Shown: positions 8,706 to 17,550 of the stretch, in pieces
How positions within the stretch are numbered: the first letter of the stretch is position 1
Layout: every line of letters begins with the position of its first letter
Assembly (NCBI GenBank): GCA_963725895.1
Contig: CAVSAJ010000001.1
Coordinates: 2,666,001 to 2,730,000 of the forward strand
Length of the DNA stretch: 64,000 nt
Reading direction: 5' to 3'
DNA from: Bog-473 sp963725895
Lineage (GTDB): Bacteria > Actinomycetota > Acidimicrobiia > Acidimicrobiales > RAAP-2
Position numbers and translations under genes: made by a program
The notes under the pieces: model-generated
Database searches by the model: none
What the model was told of the DNA's origin: nothing
Seen by the model: only the letters and a program-made list of their open reading frames with translations

Positions 8706-9131
8706 ATGGTGACTCCTGTGTCGATCCGCTTCCGCCGGGCCGAGGTCGTCGAACAGCTCAAGGCCGAGGCCGGGGCCCGCAACGTCTCATCGTCGGCGCT
8801 GGCCGAGGAGCTCATCGAAGAGGGGCTGCGCGTGCGGCGCCACCCCCTGGTCGTCTTCCGGGACGGGCCCTCTGGCCGGCGGGCCGGCCTCGCCGGCGGG
8901 CCGGACATCGCCGAGGTGATCGGCGGCGTCGTCGGTGGTGACGTACCGGCCCGGGCTCGCATCGAACGGGCGATCGACCTGTTCGGGCTCACCCCCCAGC
9001 AGATCGGCGCAGCACTCGACTACTACGCCGACTTCACCGATGAGATCCACGACGAATTGGCAGCCAACCTGGATGCAGCCGACGAGGCCGAAGCGGCCTG
9101 GCGCCGGCGCCAGGACTTGCTGGCGGGGTGA
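8706..9131 (+). CDS. RHH/DUF433-type antitoxin
   Basis: 141 residues from the ATG directly after the palindrome. The N-terminus (VSIRFRRAEVVEQLKAEAG...SSSALAEELIEEGLR) is a ribbon-helix-helix DNA-binding unit. It is followed by HPLVVFRDGPSGRRAGLAGGPD, the DUF433 signature. The tail is acidic and helical (FTDEIHDELAANLDAADEAEAAWRRR) and probably wraps the toxin. The stop overlaps the start of the toxin gene by 4 nt (GTGA), as in other antitoxin-first modules. The order and pairing are known for DUF433/DUF5615 modules; the start was chosen because of the abutting operator. Confidence 0.8.
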   Translation: MVTPVSIRFRRAEVVEQLKAEAGARNVSSSALAEELIEEGLRVRRHPLVVFRDGPSGRRAGLAGGPDIAEVIGGVVGGDVPARARIERAIDLFGLTPQQIGAALDYYADFTDEIHDELAANLDAADEAEAAWRRRQDLLAG

Positions 9132-9487
9132 AGCTTCTCCTCGACGTCCACCACTCCCGGCTCGCAGCGGAGCGCCTCCGCGTGACTGGCCACGATGTCG
9201 TGGCGGCGGCCGATCTCTCCGAGCTCGCAACGTTGGCCGACGACGAGCTCCTCCGAAACGCCACCGCTGAGGAGCGAGCTCTTGTAACGGAGAACGTCAA
9301 GGACTTCGACCGCATCCTGCGGGCATGGGTGGCCAGCGGCGAGCAGCATGCCGGACTGATCTTCACATCACCCCGACGCTTCCACCGGGGAAGCTCGAGC
9401 TATCCAGAGGACCTTGTCGTCGCACTCACTCACCTTCTCGAGTCGCCACCCGACGACCAGAAGAACTGGGTGCGCTGGCTCCAATGA
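9128..9487 (+). CDS. DUF5615 PIN-like toxin
   Basis: 119 residues from a GTG overlapping the antitoxin stop. It begins KLLLDVHHS with an acidic residue (Asp6) at the end of the first strand. It continues with a GHDVVAA strand, LADDELLRNATAEERALVTENVKDF and a final HLLESP helix: the layout of DUF5615, a PIN-like nuclease fold. These toxins are thought to cleave RNA when the labile antitoxin is lost. The classical PIN acidic set is incomplete, as is usual in this family, so the nuclease role is by family rather than by visible active site. Confidence 0.8.
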   Translation: MKLLLDVHHSRLAAERLRVTGHDVVAAADLSELATLADDELLRNATAEERALVTENVKDFDRILRAWVASGEQHAGLIFTSPRRFHRGSSSYPEDLVVALTHLLESPPDDQKNWVRWLQ

Positions 9488-9644
9488 CGCATTGACCTCA
9501 GACCGACTCAAAGAGCTGTACTAACGCCCGGCCTGCAGCGCGGCGTCGAAGAAGTCGGGGGTGCCCACTCGGTCCCGCGCCGTGGGCCGCGCAACCGGTC
9601 AAGCCGATGCTCGCGCTGTTCGATCACGCACACGTAGGATCAAG

Positions 9645-9676
9645 CCCGGGCAGCCCGACTCTGAGGCCTAGTCAGG
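9645..9676 (+). repeat. Dispersed repeat B, copy 2
   Basis: Contains CAGCCCGACTCTGAGGCC (9651-9668) followed by TAGTCAGG, 28 of 30 bases as at 1747-1776 and in the same orientation. It lies just downstream of the toxin gene and 16 nt before the next gene. Confidence 0.55.
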
Positions 9677-9691
9677 GGGTTCGCACAGATC

Positions 9692-10012
9692 ATGGGCCGT
9701 CGCACCGTGGAGGTACGTAAGGAGATCGTGGAACTGCTCGAGGGGCGGCCGGGATGGCGCCTGGAGCCAAGGACGACCCCAGGGGCGACGCCCCTGTGGT
9801 GCTTCGTCTCGGAGGGCGAGATCGAGTTCTCGGTGGCGGCCGAGGACGGGGTGATCCACCTCTATCGCATGGCGACCGACGAAGAGTTTGCGTTCCGCGA
9901 CGCGGAGGCACTCACTGCCTGGCTCCGCGTCCACCGTGACGACGCGCTGCAAGAGCGGCCGCCGCGACCCGAAGGCAAGCAGCGGGCGCGGCGCTTCTTC
10001 GAGTGGGGGTGA
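9692..10012 (+). CDS. Hypothetical protein, small alpha/beta
   Basis: 106 residues. No named family is recognised. The sequence alternates short strands and helices: an N-terminal helix (RRTVEVRKEIVELLEG), then LWCFVSEGEIEFSVAAEDGVIHLYRMATDEEFAFRDAEALTAWLRVH, then a basic tail KQRARRFFEWG. Composition and codon use fit the surrounding chromosome. It is convergent with the NUDIX gene, 4 bp away. Confidence 0.55.
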   Translation: MGRRTVEVRKEIVELLEGRPGWRLEPRTTPGATPLWCFVSEGEIEFSVAAEDGVIHLYRMATDEEFAFRDAEALTAWLRVHRDDALQERPPRPEGKQRARRFFEWG

Positions 10013-10016
10013 CGAC

Positions 10017-10517
10017 CTAAGGTTCCTCCCTGACGACGAGGCCGTTCCCTGCCAGCACCTCCTCGAGCGCGTCGAGAAAGGGACCCTGGCTCTTCAGCAG
10101 CTTGAGCCGGGCCTGCTCGAGCGACATCCACTCGAAGCGATCGATCTCGGGGAACTCTTGGGTCCTGCCTGAGCCCCGAGGCCACTCCATCTCGAACGTG
10201 TTGCTGGTCGCACCGCGCACGTCGAGGTCGCCCTCGAGAGCCCAGACTCGGACCCGCTTCCCGCTCGTCTGGCGCACCTCCCCGAGCGGGACGGCCTCGG
10301 TCGCCGGCGCCGGCACGACGAGGCCCGTCTCCTCGACGAACTCCCGGTAGGCGGCGGCCAACGCATCCTCGGCCTCGCCGTACTCACCCTTGGGCACCGA
10401 CCACGCGCCCACGTCCTTCTTTGCCCAGAAGGGTCCGCCCGGATGGGCGATCAGGACCTCGACCGCGCCGTCACCCGACAAGCGGTACAGCAGCAGGCCT
10501 GCACTTCGCGCACCCAT
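10017..10517 (-). CDS. NUDIX hydrolase
   Basis: 166 residues. The full Nudix box GX5EX7REUXEEXGU is present at 44-66 (Gly44, Glu50, Arg58-Glu59, Glu62-Glu63, Gly65), preceded by GAWSVPKG. It starts SAGLLLYRLSGDGAVEVLIAHPGG, like the predicted NTP pyrophosphohydrolases of the MutT/Ap4A type. These enzymes hydrolyse nucleoside diphosphate-linked compounds with Mg2+; the exact substrate cannot be read from sequence. It is divergent from the LCP gene with about 250 bp between them, which must hold both promoters. Confidence 0.88.
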   Translation of the reverse strand: MGARSAGLLLYRLSGDGAVEVLIAHPGGPFWAKKDVGAWSVPKGEYGEAEDALAAAYREFVEETGLVVPAPATEAVPLGEVRQTSGKRVRVWALEGDLDVRGATSNTFEMEWPRGSGRTQEFPEIDRFEWMSLEQARLKLLKSQGPFLDALEEVLAGNGLVVREEP

Positions 10518-10766
10518 GAGCGCGGGCCATCATCGCACCGGCTGGCACCGGCAAAGCGCACCTCGTGGAATGGCAGCAGTGCAGCCAGGAGGTCTGATCC
10601 GCTTCGGTCCGGCGGTCGCAGTGCCGGCCGCCGTGACGATGACTGTCGATGCGGGGCGGCAGTCACTAGGCTGACCTGCTGTTCTGGGCCTCCCAATCCG
10701 GAGCCACCTCGGGGGCACGGGCGTCGACCACACCATGTGGTCGCACGTCAACGACACCACTGCGCC

Positions 10767-12548
10767 ATGAGTCCTCCTACACCCGAGCACGACCCCGTCG
10801 AAGGCGGTTTGCACACGCTGGGGCGCCACATCGATGCCGAGAACCCGGTCGAACGCGGGCTGCACGACCTCGGGCGCCAGATCGAGGAGGCAGCTCGCGG
10901 CACACGACGAAAGAGGTCCAAGGGTGACGCCGAGCGGCGCGGGCCGGCGCATGCCGCGCCCACGCGTCGATCACGCAAGCGGACCCTGGCGTGGATCGGC
11001 GGCACCCTCATGCTGGTGATCGTGCTCGTTGCGGGCGCGGCGGCCGGCTACGGCTGGTACCTGAACCACGAGATCCATCGCATCGACCTCAAGAACCTGA
11101 CGTCGGCACCGGTGAAGGGAGCAGACGCGGGCACAGAGAACATCCTCATGATCGGCTCGACCTCACGCTGTGCGCTGACCGTGCAGAACCCGGCCTACGG
11201 ACTGTGCTCACAGGGCGTCAACGGCGTGAACAGCGACGTCGTGATGATCCTGCACCTCAATCCGGCCAACGACTCCCTCTCGATCCTGTCCATCCCCCGC
11301 GACCTCTTCGTCCCCAACGCGCGCTCCGACGGGGCCAACAAGATCGACGCCGCGCTCTATCAGGGGCCGGACCAGCTGATCGCGGCGATCGAAGAGGACT
11401 TCGGGATCCCGATCCAGCACTTCGTCGAATTGAATTTCGACAGCTTCATCAACGTGGTCAACGCGCTGGGCGGGATCAAGATGTACTTCCCCGAGCCCGT
11501 CTACGACGCCTATTCGGGACTGAACATCCAGACGACCGGCTGCATCGCGCTCAACGGGACCCAGGCGCTCCAGGTCGTGCGGGCGCGCCATCTCCAGTAC
11601 AAGGCGCCCGGCGTCACCACCACCGACCCGGCCTATTGGCCCCAAGAATCCCAGAGCGACATCGCGCGCATCCGGCGCGACCACGAGTTCCTGCGCGTGC
11701 TGGCCACGGCCGTCAAGGCGAAGGGGGTGGGCAACCCCATCACCGACCAGCAGCTCGTCGCCGGCGTCGTGAGCCAGCTCACGGTCGACTCGGGCTTCTC
11801 CGCCACCGACATGATCGGCCTCGTCCTCGGATTCCACAACGTCGACGTCAACTCCGCGCCGCAGCTGACCCTTCCCGTTGCGGTGGACCAGTTCGGCAGC
11901 TACATCTACGAAGGCGGCAACTACGGCGACATCGAGTTCCCGGCCGAGCCCCAGGACCACGCCGCCATCGAGCAGTTCCTCGGACTGACGTCGGCCAACG
12001 CCGACACTTACGCAGGCGGTGCGCTACCCGCGCCGTCGACGGTCACCGTCTCGGTGCTCAACGGCTCCGGCGCCTACAACCAGGCGACCAACACCGCCAC
12101 CAGCCTGCAGGCGCTCGGCTTCCACATCGGCACCATCGGCGACAGCCCACCAGTCGGGCAGGAAGCCGAGACGGTCGTCTACTACGCGTCCAAGACGCCG
12201 GCCAACCTGGCCGCGGCGCAGGCGGTGGCGAACTCCATGTCCGGCGCGGTGATCATGGCGGCCGATCCGTTCCAGATGAAACCGGGCTCGCAGGTGACCG
12301 TCGTCACCGGCACCGACTTCAGCGTGAACCCGCCGTCGCCGCCCCCGACCACCACGACCCCGGGGCACTCGTCTGGGTCGGCCGCCGCCAGCACGACGAC
12401 CTCGACGACAGCGGCGGCAAGTGGGAACACGGGGAACTCGGGCAATAGCGGCAACTCCGGGGCGTTCCAGGCCCCGACGCCGACCGTCGAACCGCTGGCA
12501 CCATGGGACCCCCGCTCGTGCACGCCGAGCGGGGGCGAAGGGACCTAG
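10767..12548 (+). CDS. LytR-CpsA-Psr (LCP) family cell-wall glycopolymer ligase
   Basis: 593 residues from the ATG at 10767; the open frame runs further upstream without family similarity. The cytoplasmic N-terminus has a tandem PVExGLHxLGRxI motif (about 10-38). A basic segment leads to one helix (about 73-97), then the LCP domain with NILMIGSTSR, SDVVMILHLNP, LSILSIPRDLFV and ALGGIKMYF. A LytR_C domain follows (STVTVSVLNGSGAYNQA), then a Ser/Thr/Gly/Pro-rich tail. LCP enzymes transfer undecaprenyl-linked polymers to peptidoglycan outside the membrane. It may attach wall polymers, possibly including products of the nearby glycan locus, though that link is inferred. Confidence 0.88.
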   Translation: MSPPTPEHDPVEGGLHTLGRHIDAENPVERGLHDLGRQIEEAARGTRRKRSKGDAERRGPAHAAPTRRSRKRTLAWIGGTLMLVIVLVAGAAAGYGWYLNHEIHRIDLKNLTSAPVKGADAGTENILMIGSTSRCALTVQNPAYGLCSQGVNGVNSDVVMILHLNPANDSLSILSIPRDLFVPNARSDGANKIDAALYQGPDQLIAAIEEDFGIPIQHFVELNFDSFINVVNALGGIKMYFPEPVYDAYSGLNIQTTGCIALNGTQALQVVRARHLQYKAPGVTTTDPAYWPQESQSDIARIRRDHEFLRVLATAVKAKGVGNPITDQQLVAGVVSQLTVDSGFSATDMIGLVLGFHNVDVNSAPQLTLPVAVDQFGSYIYEGGNYGDIEFPAEPQDHAAIEQFLGLTSANADTYAGGALPAPSTVTVSVLNGSGAYNQATNTATSLQALGFHIGTIGDSPPVGQEAETVVYYASKTPANLAAAQAVANSMSGAVIMAADPFQMKPGSQVTVVTGTDFSVNPPSPPPTTTTPGHSSGSAAASTTTSTTAAASGNTGNSGNSGNSGAFQAPTPTVEPLAPWDPRSCTPSGGEGT

Positions 12549-13360
12549 GCGAAGATCTCGCCGCCGTTGGTGTCGAGCGCCTGTCCCGTCATCGCGGACG
12601 AGAGGTCCGACGCCAGGTACACGATGGCCCCGGCGACATCCTGGTCGCTCGGGATCCGGCCGAGCGGGACCCGGGCGTTCAGCTCGTCGACGACGACCTG
12701 GGCGGGCACGCCGCGCCCGGTCGAGGTCATCTCGATGTAGATGTCCACCGACGGGCCGGCCATCCAGCCCGGGACGACCGCGTTGACCCGGACGTTGGAG
12801 GGGCCGAGCTCGAAGGCCAGCACCCGGGTCGCGGTGAGCAGCGCGCCCTTCGAGATCGCGTACCCTCCCTGGACCGGCTGCGGTTGGCGGGCCACCATCG
12901 ACGCCACCATCACGACCGATCCGCCGCCGCGCTCGCGCATAGAGGGCAGTGCGGCACGGGTCATCTGGAGCGAACCGAAGAGGTTGGTGTCCATGATCTT
13001 GCGCCAGATGGCCAGGTCCACCTCTTCAAAACTCTGGAACGCATCGAAGCGAAATGCGTTGTTGACGAGGACGTCGATGCCGCCGAACTCCTCCTGCCCT
13101 GCGGCCATCAACCGGGCGCATGCGTCGGCGTCGGTGATGTCGGTCGGCACCGTGATGGCGCGCGCACCCACCTCGGTGACCTCGGCCAGCACGTCGTCGA
13201 GCGTGGGCTGACGACGCGCCGCGAGCACGAGATCGGCGCCGTGCTCGGCCAACGCCCGTGCCGCCTGACGCCCGAGCCCCGGGCCGACGCCCGAGACGAC
13301 GGCCACCTTCCCCGCCAGCAGCCCCGCGGAAGCCCTGTCGTTCTCTGCTTGCACCGTCAT
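12545..13360 (-). CDS. SDR family oxidoreductase
   Basis: 271 residues. A Rossmann motif GVGPGLG (24-30), NNA (100-102), Ser154 and YAISK (167-171) form a complete classical SDR active site (Ser-Tyr-Lys), so it should be an NAD(P)-dependent dehydrogenase or reductase. The C-terminus (PSDQDVAGAIVYLASDLSSAMTGQALDTNGGEIF) is typical of FabG-like members; substrate unknown. Its stop overlaps the convergent LCP gene by 4 nt. The start codon lies about 3 nt from the 3' end of a group II intron, so the native leader and promoter are now about 1.95 kb away unless the intron splices. Confidence 0.88.
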   Translation of the reverse strand: MTVQAENDRASAGLLAGKVAVVSGVGPGLGRQAARALAEHGADLVLAARRQPTLDDVLAEVTEVGARAITVPTDITDADACARLMAAGQEEFGGIDVLVNNAFRFDAFQSFEEVDLAIWRKIMDTNLFGSLQMTRAALPSMRERGGGSVVMVASMVARQPQPVQGGYAISKGALLTATRVLAFELGPSNVRVNAVVPGWMAGPSVDIYIEMTSTGRGVPAQVVVDELNARVPLGRIPSDQDVAGAIVYLASDLSSAMTGQALDTNGGEIFA

Positions 13361-13411
13361 TGGTAGTCAGGGGCGCGGTGCCAATGCAGGCCCGGTTCCC
13401 CATCCCCCTTT

Positions 13412-13446
13412 CAATCCGTGCATGCGGTTTTCCCGCACACGGCTTT
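13412..13446 (-). ncRNA. Group II intron domain V
   Basis: On the minus strand: AAGCCGTGTGCGG-GAAA-ACCGCATGCACGGATT. It forms a 34-nt hairpin with the catalytic AGC triad at the base, a two-nucleotide bulge region and a GNRA loop, followed by the domain VI stem. This is the best conserved ribozyme part and fixes the intron's orientation. Confidence 0.8.
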
Positions 13447-13467
13447 CCGACGGACTTCTGGACATGG

Positions 13468-14811
13468 TTACGCAGCTTTCGGGTAACGGATAGTGCCCAT
13501 GAGCTGGTGCAGGCCCTGGTCGTGGAACCAGGTGCGGGTCCACGTATTGGCCTGGCCCGGACGCAGGTTGCGGCCGCGCTTTTTGATAAGCAAGCGCTGT
13601 AGCCGCCACCAACGTAACGGTCCAGGGCGATGAACTTGAACGCCGCATTCCCGGTGCGGAAGTAGTTGCCCCATCCCCGGAGGAACCGGTTGAGACGTCC
13701 GATGACGTCTTCTAACTGCCTTCCGACCTGGCTTCGAGCGGTGAGGGCCTTGACTCTGGCCCGGGCACGCTTCATGGACCGCACCGAGGGCCAGCGGTGG
13801 AGGTAGTAGCGGATGATCCGCTTTTGCTCCCAGAGCTTGCCGGACATGCGGGCACGAAAATGGCACCCGAGGAAGTCGAAGCCTTCCTTGCCCTCTCGGA
13901 GGTCGACCATTCTGGTCTTGTCCGGGTGAAGGCGCAGACCGAGGTCACCCAGCAGGGTCGGTCGCCCGACGCCGAGCTTCTTCGGCCTGTTCTTGGGATC
14001 GGCACAGCACCACGAAGTCGTCCGCATAGCGGACGACTTCTCCGGTGCCACGCTCGGCCCAAGCCCGGTCGAATGCGTGCAGGTAGATGTTGGCCAGAAG
14101 GGGTGAGATCACCCCGCCCTGGGGCGTCCCCGTGACCGTCTCGGTGAGCACCCCATTGTCCACCACCCCTGCACGCAGCCACTGTCGCAGGAGCTTGAGC
14201 ACCCGTCGGTCCGACACCCGCTCGGCGACCAGATTGAGCAAGCGCTCATGGTCGATCTCGCCGAAGAAGTTCTCGATGTCGGCCTCAAAGACGAAGTGAT
14301 TGCCTTCGGTGAAGCCGACCCGGAGCCGTTCCATGGCGTCGGTGGCCGAGCGCTTGGGCCGAAACCCAAACGAGCAGTCCAAGAAGTCGGCCTCGAAGAC
14401 AGGTTCGAGGACGATCTTCGCTGCCTGCTGGCACACACGGTCTGTGACGGTCGGGATGCCCAACGGACGAAAGCTGCCGTCGGGCTTTGGAATCTCCACC
14501 CGGCGCACCAGCGCTGGGCGATAGGTGCCTGCACGGAGGCGACGCTGGAGTTCATCGAGCATGCGCTCGACTCCATAGGCCTCCACCGCTGCGATGGTGA
14601 TCAGATCGACCCCCGCTGCCCCACGATTGGCTCGGACCCGCTCCCACGCCTCTTCGAGAATGTCGTCTCGATAGATGCGGTCATAAAGGGCGTGGAAAGC
14701 CCGACCCTTCGACTGCTTGGCCGCAGCCCATAGCCGGTTCTGGAGGCGTCGAACTTTGACGGGGGCGAGATGCTTGCCCTCGGGGTAATTGGACCGGGCG
14801 GTCCCGGCCAT
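13468..14811 (-). pseudogene. ltrA: Group II intron reverse transcriptase/maturase, two frameshifts
   Basis: From an ATG at 14811 the frame reads KVRRLQNRLWAAAKQS, then RT motifs IPKPDGSFRPLGIPTV, FEADIENFFGEIDH, GTPQGGVISPLLANIYL and the catalytic RYADDFVVL. An extra base in a C run near 13955-13957 closes this frame at 13945. The next frame continues GDLGLRLHPDKTRMVDL, DFLGCHFR and the maturase domain RLNRFLRGWGNYFRTGNAAFKFIALDRYV. A base missing near 13612 then shifts again to RLLIKKRGRNLRPGQANTW...GLHQLMGTIRYP. All three parts together make one normal maturase of about 448 residues without an endonuclease. It is broken, or mis-assembled, at two sites. Confidence 0.85.
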
Positions 14812-15413
14812 GCCCTCACTCGTTCCTCTGTCGCCGGCGTGACCAAAGTCGGGGCCCTTCCCTCCTGCTGGGTTTCTCCCAGCGATCGCCAGTACTACGA
14901 CCCCGTCGGACTCCCGCTGCGCTCCGCTCGATTTCACCATTGGCTTATACGAGCGGTCTTTGCTGACAAGGCTGCGCAGACGGGTCTCTCCTGTCCCGAA
15001 CCAGACCGTGTGTACGTGCCGCTCCCCATACCCCGGAGGGACTCGACCAGGGGCATGTCCGGAACGCCAGTCGGTCGAATGCTGCCTTCGCCGTGACATG
15101 AGCGGCTCGGCTCCCTCGTTGTAGATGTGACGAGGCTGCAGGACTCGGACTTGGTAGTCCTACGGCCCGCACACTTGCTCCCTCCGAAGAGGCTCTTGAC
15201 GCCCCGCTCAGCCCGACGCCTCTCGGCGACGGACCGGGGCCTGCTACTGGGCTCTCCGGCGGTTACCCAGACGGGACTTGCACCCGCAGGTCTGGTCCAG
15301 TTTTCAGGACGCACCATGGGCGCAGCGTAGGGCAGCTATGACGCCACGCGGCATCCGCGCCGGTGTCACACGAGGCTGGGAAGATCGGCGGCAGGGTTGG
15401 ACGAAGGAGGGCC

Positions 15414-15740
15414 ATGGCCGTTTGTTCGCACTGTGGCGGCGAGATGACCGAGGGCATCAGCTGCCTGACCGACCCCGTCATCATCGGCGGCAGGGCCTTC
15501 GCCCGGGTGCGCTGGGGCCAAGAACTCCGCCCCCGGCACCGCTACGAACCCGAGGAGTGCCGTGGGTGTGGCACCCCGTTGGGCGGTGTCCACCACCTCG
15601 GGTGCTGCGTGGAGCGGTGCCCCGCCTGTCACGGGCAGGCCATCGGGTGCGGCTGCATCGCCGAGCCCGAGTGCACCTACGAGAGCCCGAGAACCCAGCG
15701 GTGCCGATCACACGTCCTGCGGCGGGTGGGCTGGCGCTGA
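15414..15740 (+). CDS. Small Cys-rich putative zinc-binding protein
   Basis: 108 residues from an ATG with a strong AAGGAGG site at 15404-15410. Cysteines occur in CSHCGG, CRGCGT, HHLGCCVERCPACHGQ and CGC patterns, enough for two or more zinc knuckles. The phrase GxxHHxGCxxERCPxCxGQ is one I know from small conserved bacterial proteins of unknown function. The protein is soluble with no signal peptide. The gene lies between the intron's 5' exon and the CoA-transferase gene. Confidence 0.7.
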   Translation: MAVCSHCGGEMTEGISCLTDPVIIGGRAFARVRWGQELRPRHRYEPEECRGCGTPLGGVHHLGCCVERCPACHGQAIGCGCIAEPECTYESPRTQRCRSHVLRRVGWR

Positions 15741-15913
15741 ACCCGGCGGGTCCGGCCCCCGGGCGATCCGGGCGGGCGGGCGGGCGAGCGAGCGAGCGCG
15801 TGGCCGCGCCGCGGGGGCGTGCGTCGGCAGCTTGACCGGCTCGACCGGAATCACAAGGCTGGGGGGCACCGTGCACGCGTTCTTCAACCACGTCCCCACA
15901 CGTCTCCGCTGAC

Positions 15914-17104
15914 GTGGGAAACCTCGATGGCCTGCGGGTGCTCGAGGCAGGGCTCCTCGTACAGGGACCACAGGCCTCGCTGACCATGCTCGAATGGGGC
16001 GCGGAGGTCGTCAAGATCGAGTTGCCCCGGTTCGGCGACCAGAGCCGCTGGCTTCCCATCGGAAAGGAAGACAGGCGTTCCGCGTGGTTCTCCGCCTACA
16101 ACCGGGGCAAGCGGAGCGCGACCATCGACCTTCGCGTCCCCAAAGGGCGCGAGGTCTTCCTGCGCCTGGTCGAGCAGGCGGATGTCGTCATCACCAATTT
16201 CAAGCCCGGGACGATGGAGACGTGGGGCGTCGGCTACGCCGATGCAGCGGCGCGCAACGAGCGGATCATCTATGGCATGGGATCGTCCTTCGGTCCTGAG
16301 GGTCCCGATGCCACCCGCGAGGGAGCTGACCTGAGCGCGCAGGCGTCGGGCGGTTTGATCAGCACGACTGGTGGCAGACACAGCGACCCGAGCCCGCTCG
16401 CCGCCACCATCGCGGACCACGTTGCCGGCCAGAACCTCCTGGCCGGGATCCTGGCCGCGCTGTATGCGCGGGAGCGGACCGGGCGGGGCCAATTGGTCGA
16501 AACGTCGCTGCTCGGCGGTCAGATCTGGGCCCAGGCCGGCGAGTACACGCGCTACCTCATGACGGGGCAGATCTCGGGCCCCGCAAACCGTGGTCATCCG
16601 ATGATTCCCGGCATCTACGCCATGTTCGGGACACGGGACGGCTGGATCGCCATTGTCGGCGTTGCGGGGCCGGCACGGGACCTCTTCTTCCAGACCATCG
16701 GGAGGCCCGACCTGATCGAGCGCTTCGGTCAGCTGCTCTACTTCGAGGAGGACAAGGCGGAGTTGTTTCCCATCCTCGACGAAGTCTTCGCGACGAAGTC
16801 GACCGCCGAGTGGTGCGAGCTTCTCGGTGCCGCCGGCCTGCGCTACGCCCCCGTCCGCGATCACGCCGAGGTCGCGGCCGACCCCGGCGTGTGGATCAAC
16901 GGCTACCTCGCCGAAGCCAAGGACCGTGATGCGCCTCCAGGTTCGGGCCACCCAGTCGTGCGACCTCCCGTGCGTTTCTCCCAGGCCGCGCCGGAGCCGC
17001 AGACCCTCGTTCCCGAGCTCGGGCAGCACACAGAGGAGGTGCTGCTCGAGGCGGGATATACCTGGGACGAGATCGGTGTGTTGTCCGCCGAGCGTGTCAT
17101 CTGA
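15914..17104 (+). CDS. CaiB/BaiF family (family III) CoA-transferase
   Basis: 396 residues from a GTG. It starts LDGLRVLEAG and shows DVVITNFKPGTMETWGVGY, EGADLSAQASGG (with the catalytic-type Asp), ADHVAGQNLLAGILAALYARERTGRGQLVETSLL and GWIAIVG, the ordered blocks of family III CoA-transferases. They move CoA between carboxylic acids through an aspartyl-anhydride intermediate. The substrate (carnitine, formyl/oxalyl, bile-acid or racemase type) cannot be assigned. No ribosome site stands out. The gene is convergent with the VOC gene, 31 bp apart. Confidence 0.88.
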   Translation: MGNLDGLRVLEAGLLVQGPQASLTMLEWGAEVVKIELPRFGDQSRWLPIGKEDRRSAWFSAYNRGKRSATIDLRVPKGREVFLRLVEQADVVITNFKPGTMETWGVGYADAAARNERIIYGMGSSFGPEGPDATREGADLSAQASGGLISTTGGRHSDPSPLAATIADHVAGQNLLAGILAALYARERTGRGQLVETSLLGGQIWAQAGEYTRYLMTGQISGPANRGHPMIPGIYAMFGTRDGWIAIVGVAGPARDLFFQTIGRPDLIERFGQLLYFEEDKAELFPILDEVFATKSTAEWCELLGAAGLRYAPVRDHAEVAADPGVWINGYLAEAKDRDAPPGSGHPVVRPPVRFSQAAPEPQTLVPELGQHTEEVLLEAGYTWDEIGVLSAERVI

Positions 17105-17135
17105 TCGGGCATCCGGGGTCCTTCTGCTCGGCTGC

Positions 17136-17540
17136 CTAGGCCTGCTCGATACGAAGCCGGTTGCCCGCTGGGTCGCGCACGGCGGCGTCGCGGACGCCCC
17201 ACGGCTGGCTGACGGGCTCTTGGAGCACCTCCACGCCCGGCGCGGACGCGATCTTCTCGAAGGTCGCATCGAGATCTTCGGTGCGGAAGTGCACCGGGTA
17301 CATCTCGCCCTTGGCCAGTAGGGCCGATATGGCATCCCCGTCCTCTTGCGACCGCCCTGCGTGCGGCTGTGACAACACGATCTGGATTTCGGGCTGGCTG
17401 TCGGTGCCGAGCGTGATCCAGCGGAAGCCGTCGTTGGCCACCTCGAAGCGCACTGTCAGACCAAGGGTGTCTCGGTAGAAGGCGAGGGCGGCGTCGGGGT
17501 CATCCACGAGGATGTGCACGGTGCTGAGTGAGACGTTCAT
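17136..17540 (-). CDS. VOC/glyoxalase-like domain protein
   Basis: 134 residues, one VOC unit of two beta-alpha-beta-beta-beta modules. TVHILVDDPDAALAFYRDTLGLTVRFEV and the closing WGVRDAAVRDPAGNRLRIEQ are typical of glyoxalase, bleomycin-resistance and dioxygenase-like proteins. Possible metal ligands are His9 and the C-terminal Glu. It lies 10 bp downstream of an AraC-type regulator on the same strand, a common pairing in actinobacteria in which the regulator controls its partner. Substrate unknown. Confidence 0.85.
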   Translation of the reverse strand: MNVSLSTVHILVDDPDAALAFYRDTLGLTVRFEVANDGFRWITLGTDSQPEIQIVLSQPHAGRSQEDGDAISALLAKGEMYPVHFRTEDLDATFEKIASAPGVEVLQEPVSQPWGVRDAAVRDPAGNRLRIEQA

Positions 17541-17550
17541 GGCACCGACG

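Larger units (their letters stand above)
13363..15314 (-). mobile_element. Group II intron with degenerate reverse transcriptase
   Basis: On the minus strand the element begins GTGCG at 15314, followed by GGTGCAAGTCCCG, which resembles the conserved start of domain I. It carries a reverse transcriptase/maturase. Near 13445-13412 it has an AGC-triad hairpin with a GAAA loop that fits catalytic domain V, and it ends ...CTGACTAC at 13363. Length is about 1952 bp. The 3' end is inferred from the AY rule and the DV distance, so it could move by one or two bases. No HNH endonuclease is seen in the maturase. Confidence 0.8.

Noticed and set aside
10991..12448. 485-codon plus-strand frame inside the LCP gene
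   Set aside because: Arg/His/Pro-rich out-of-frame reading of a clear LCP domain.
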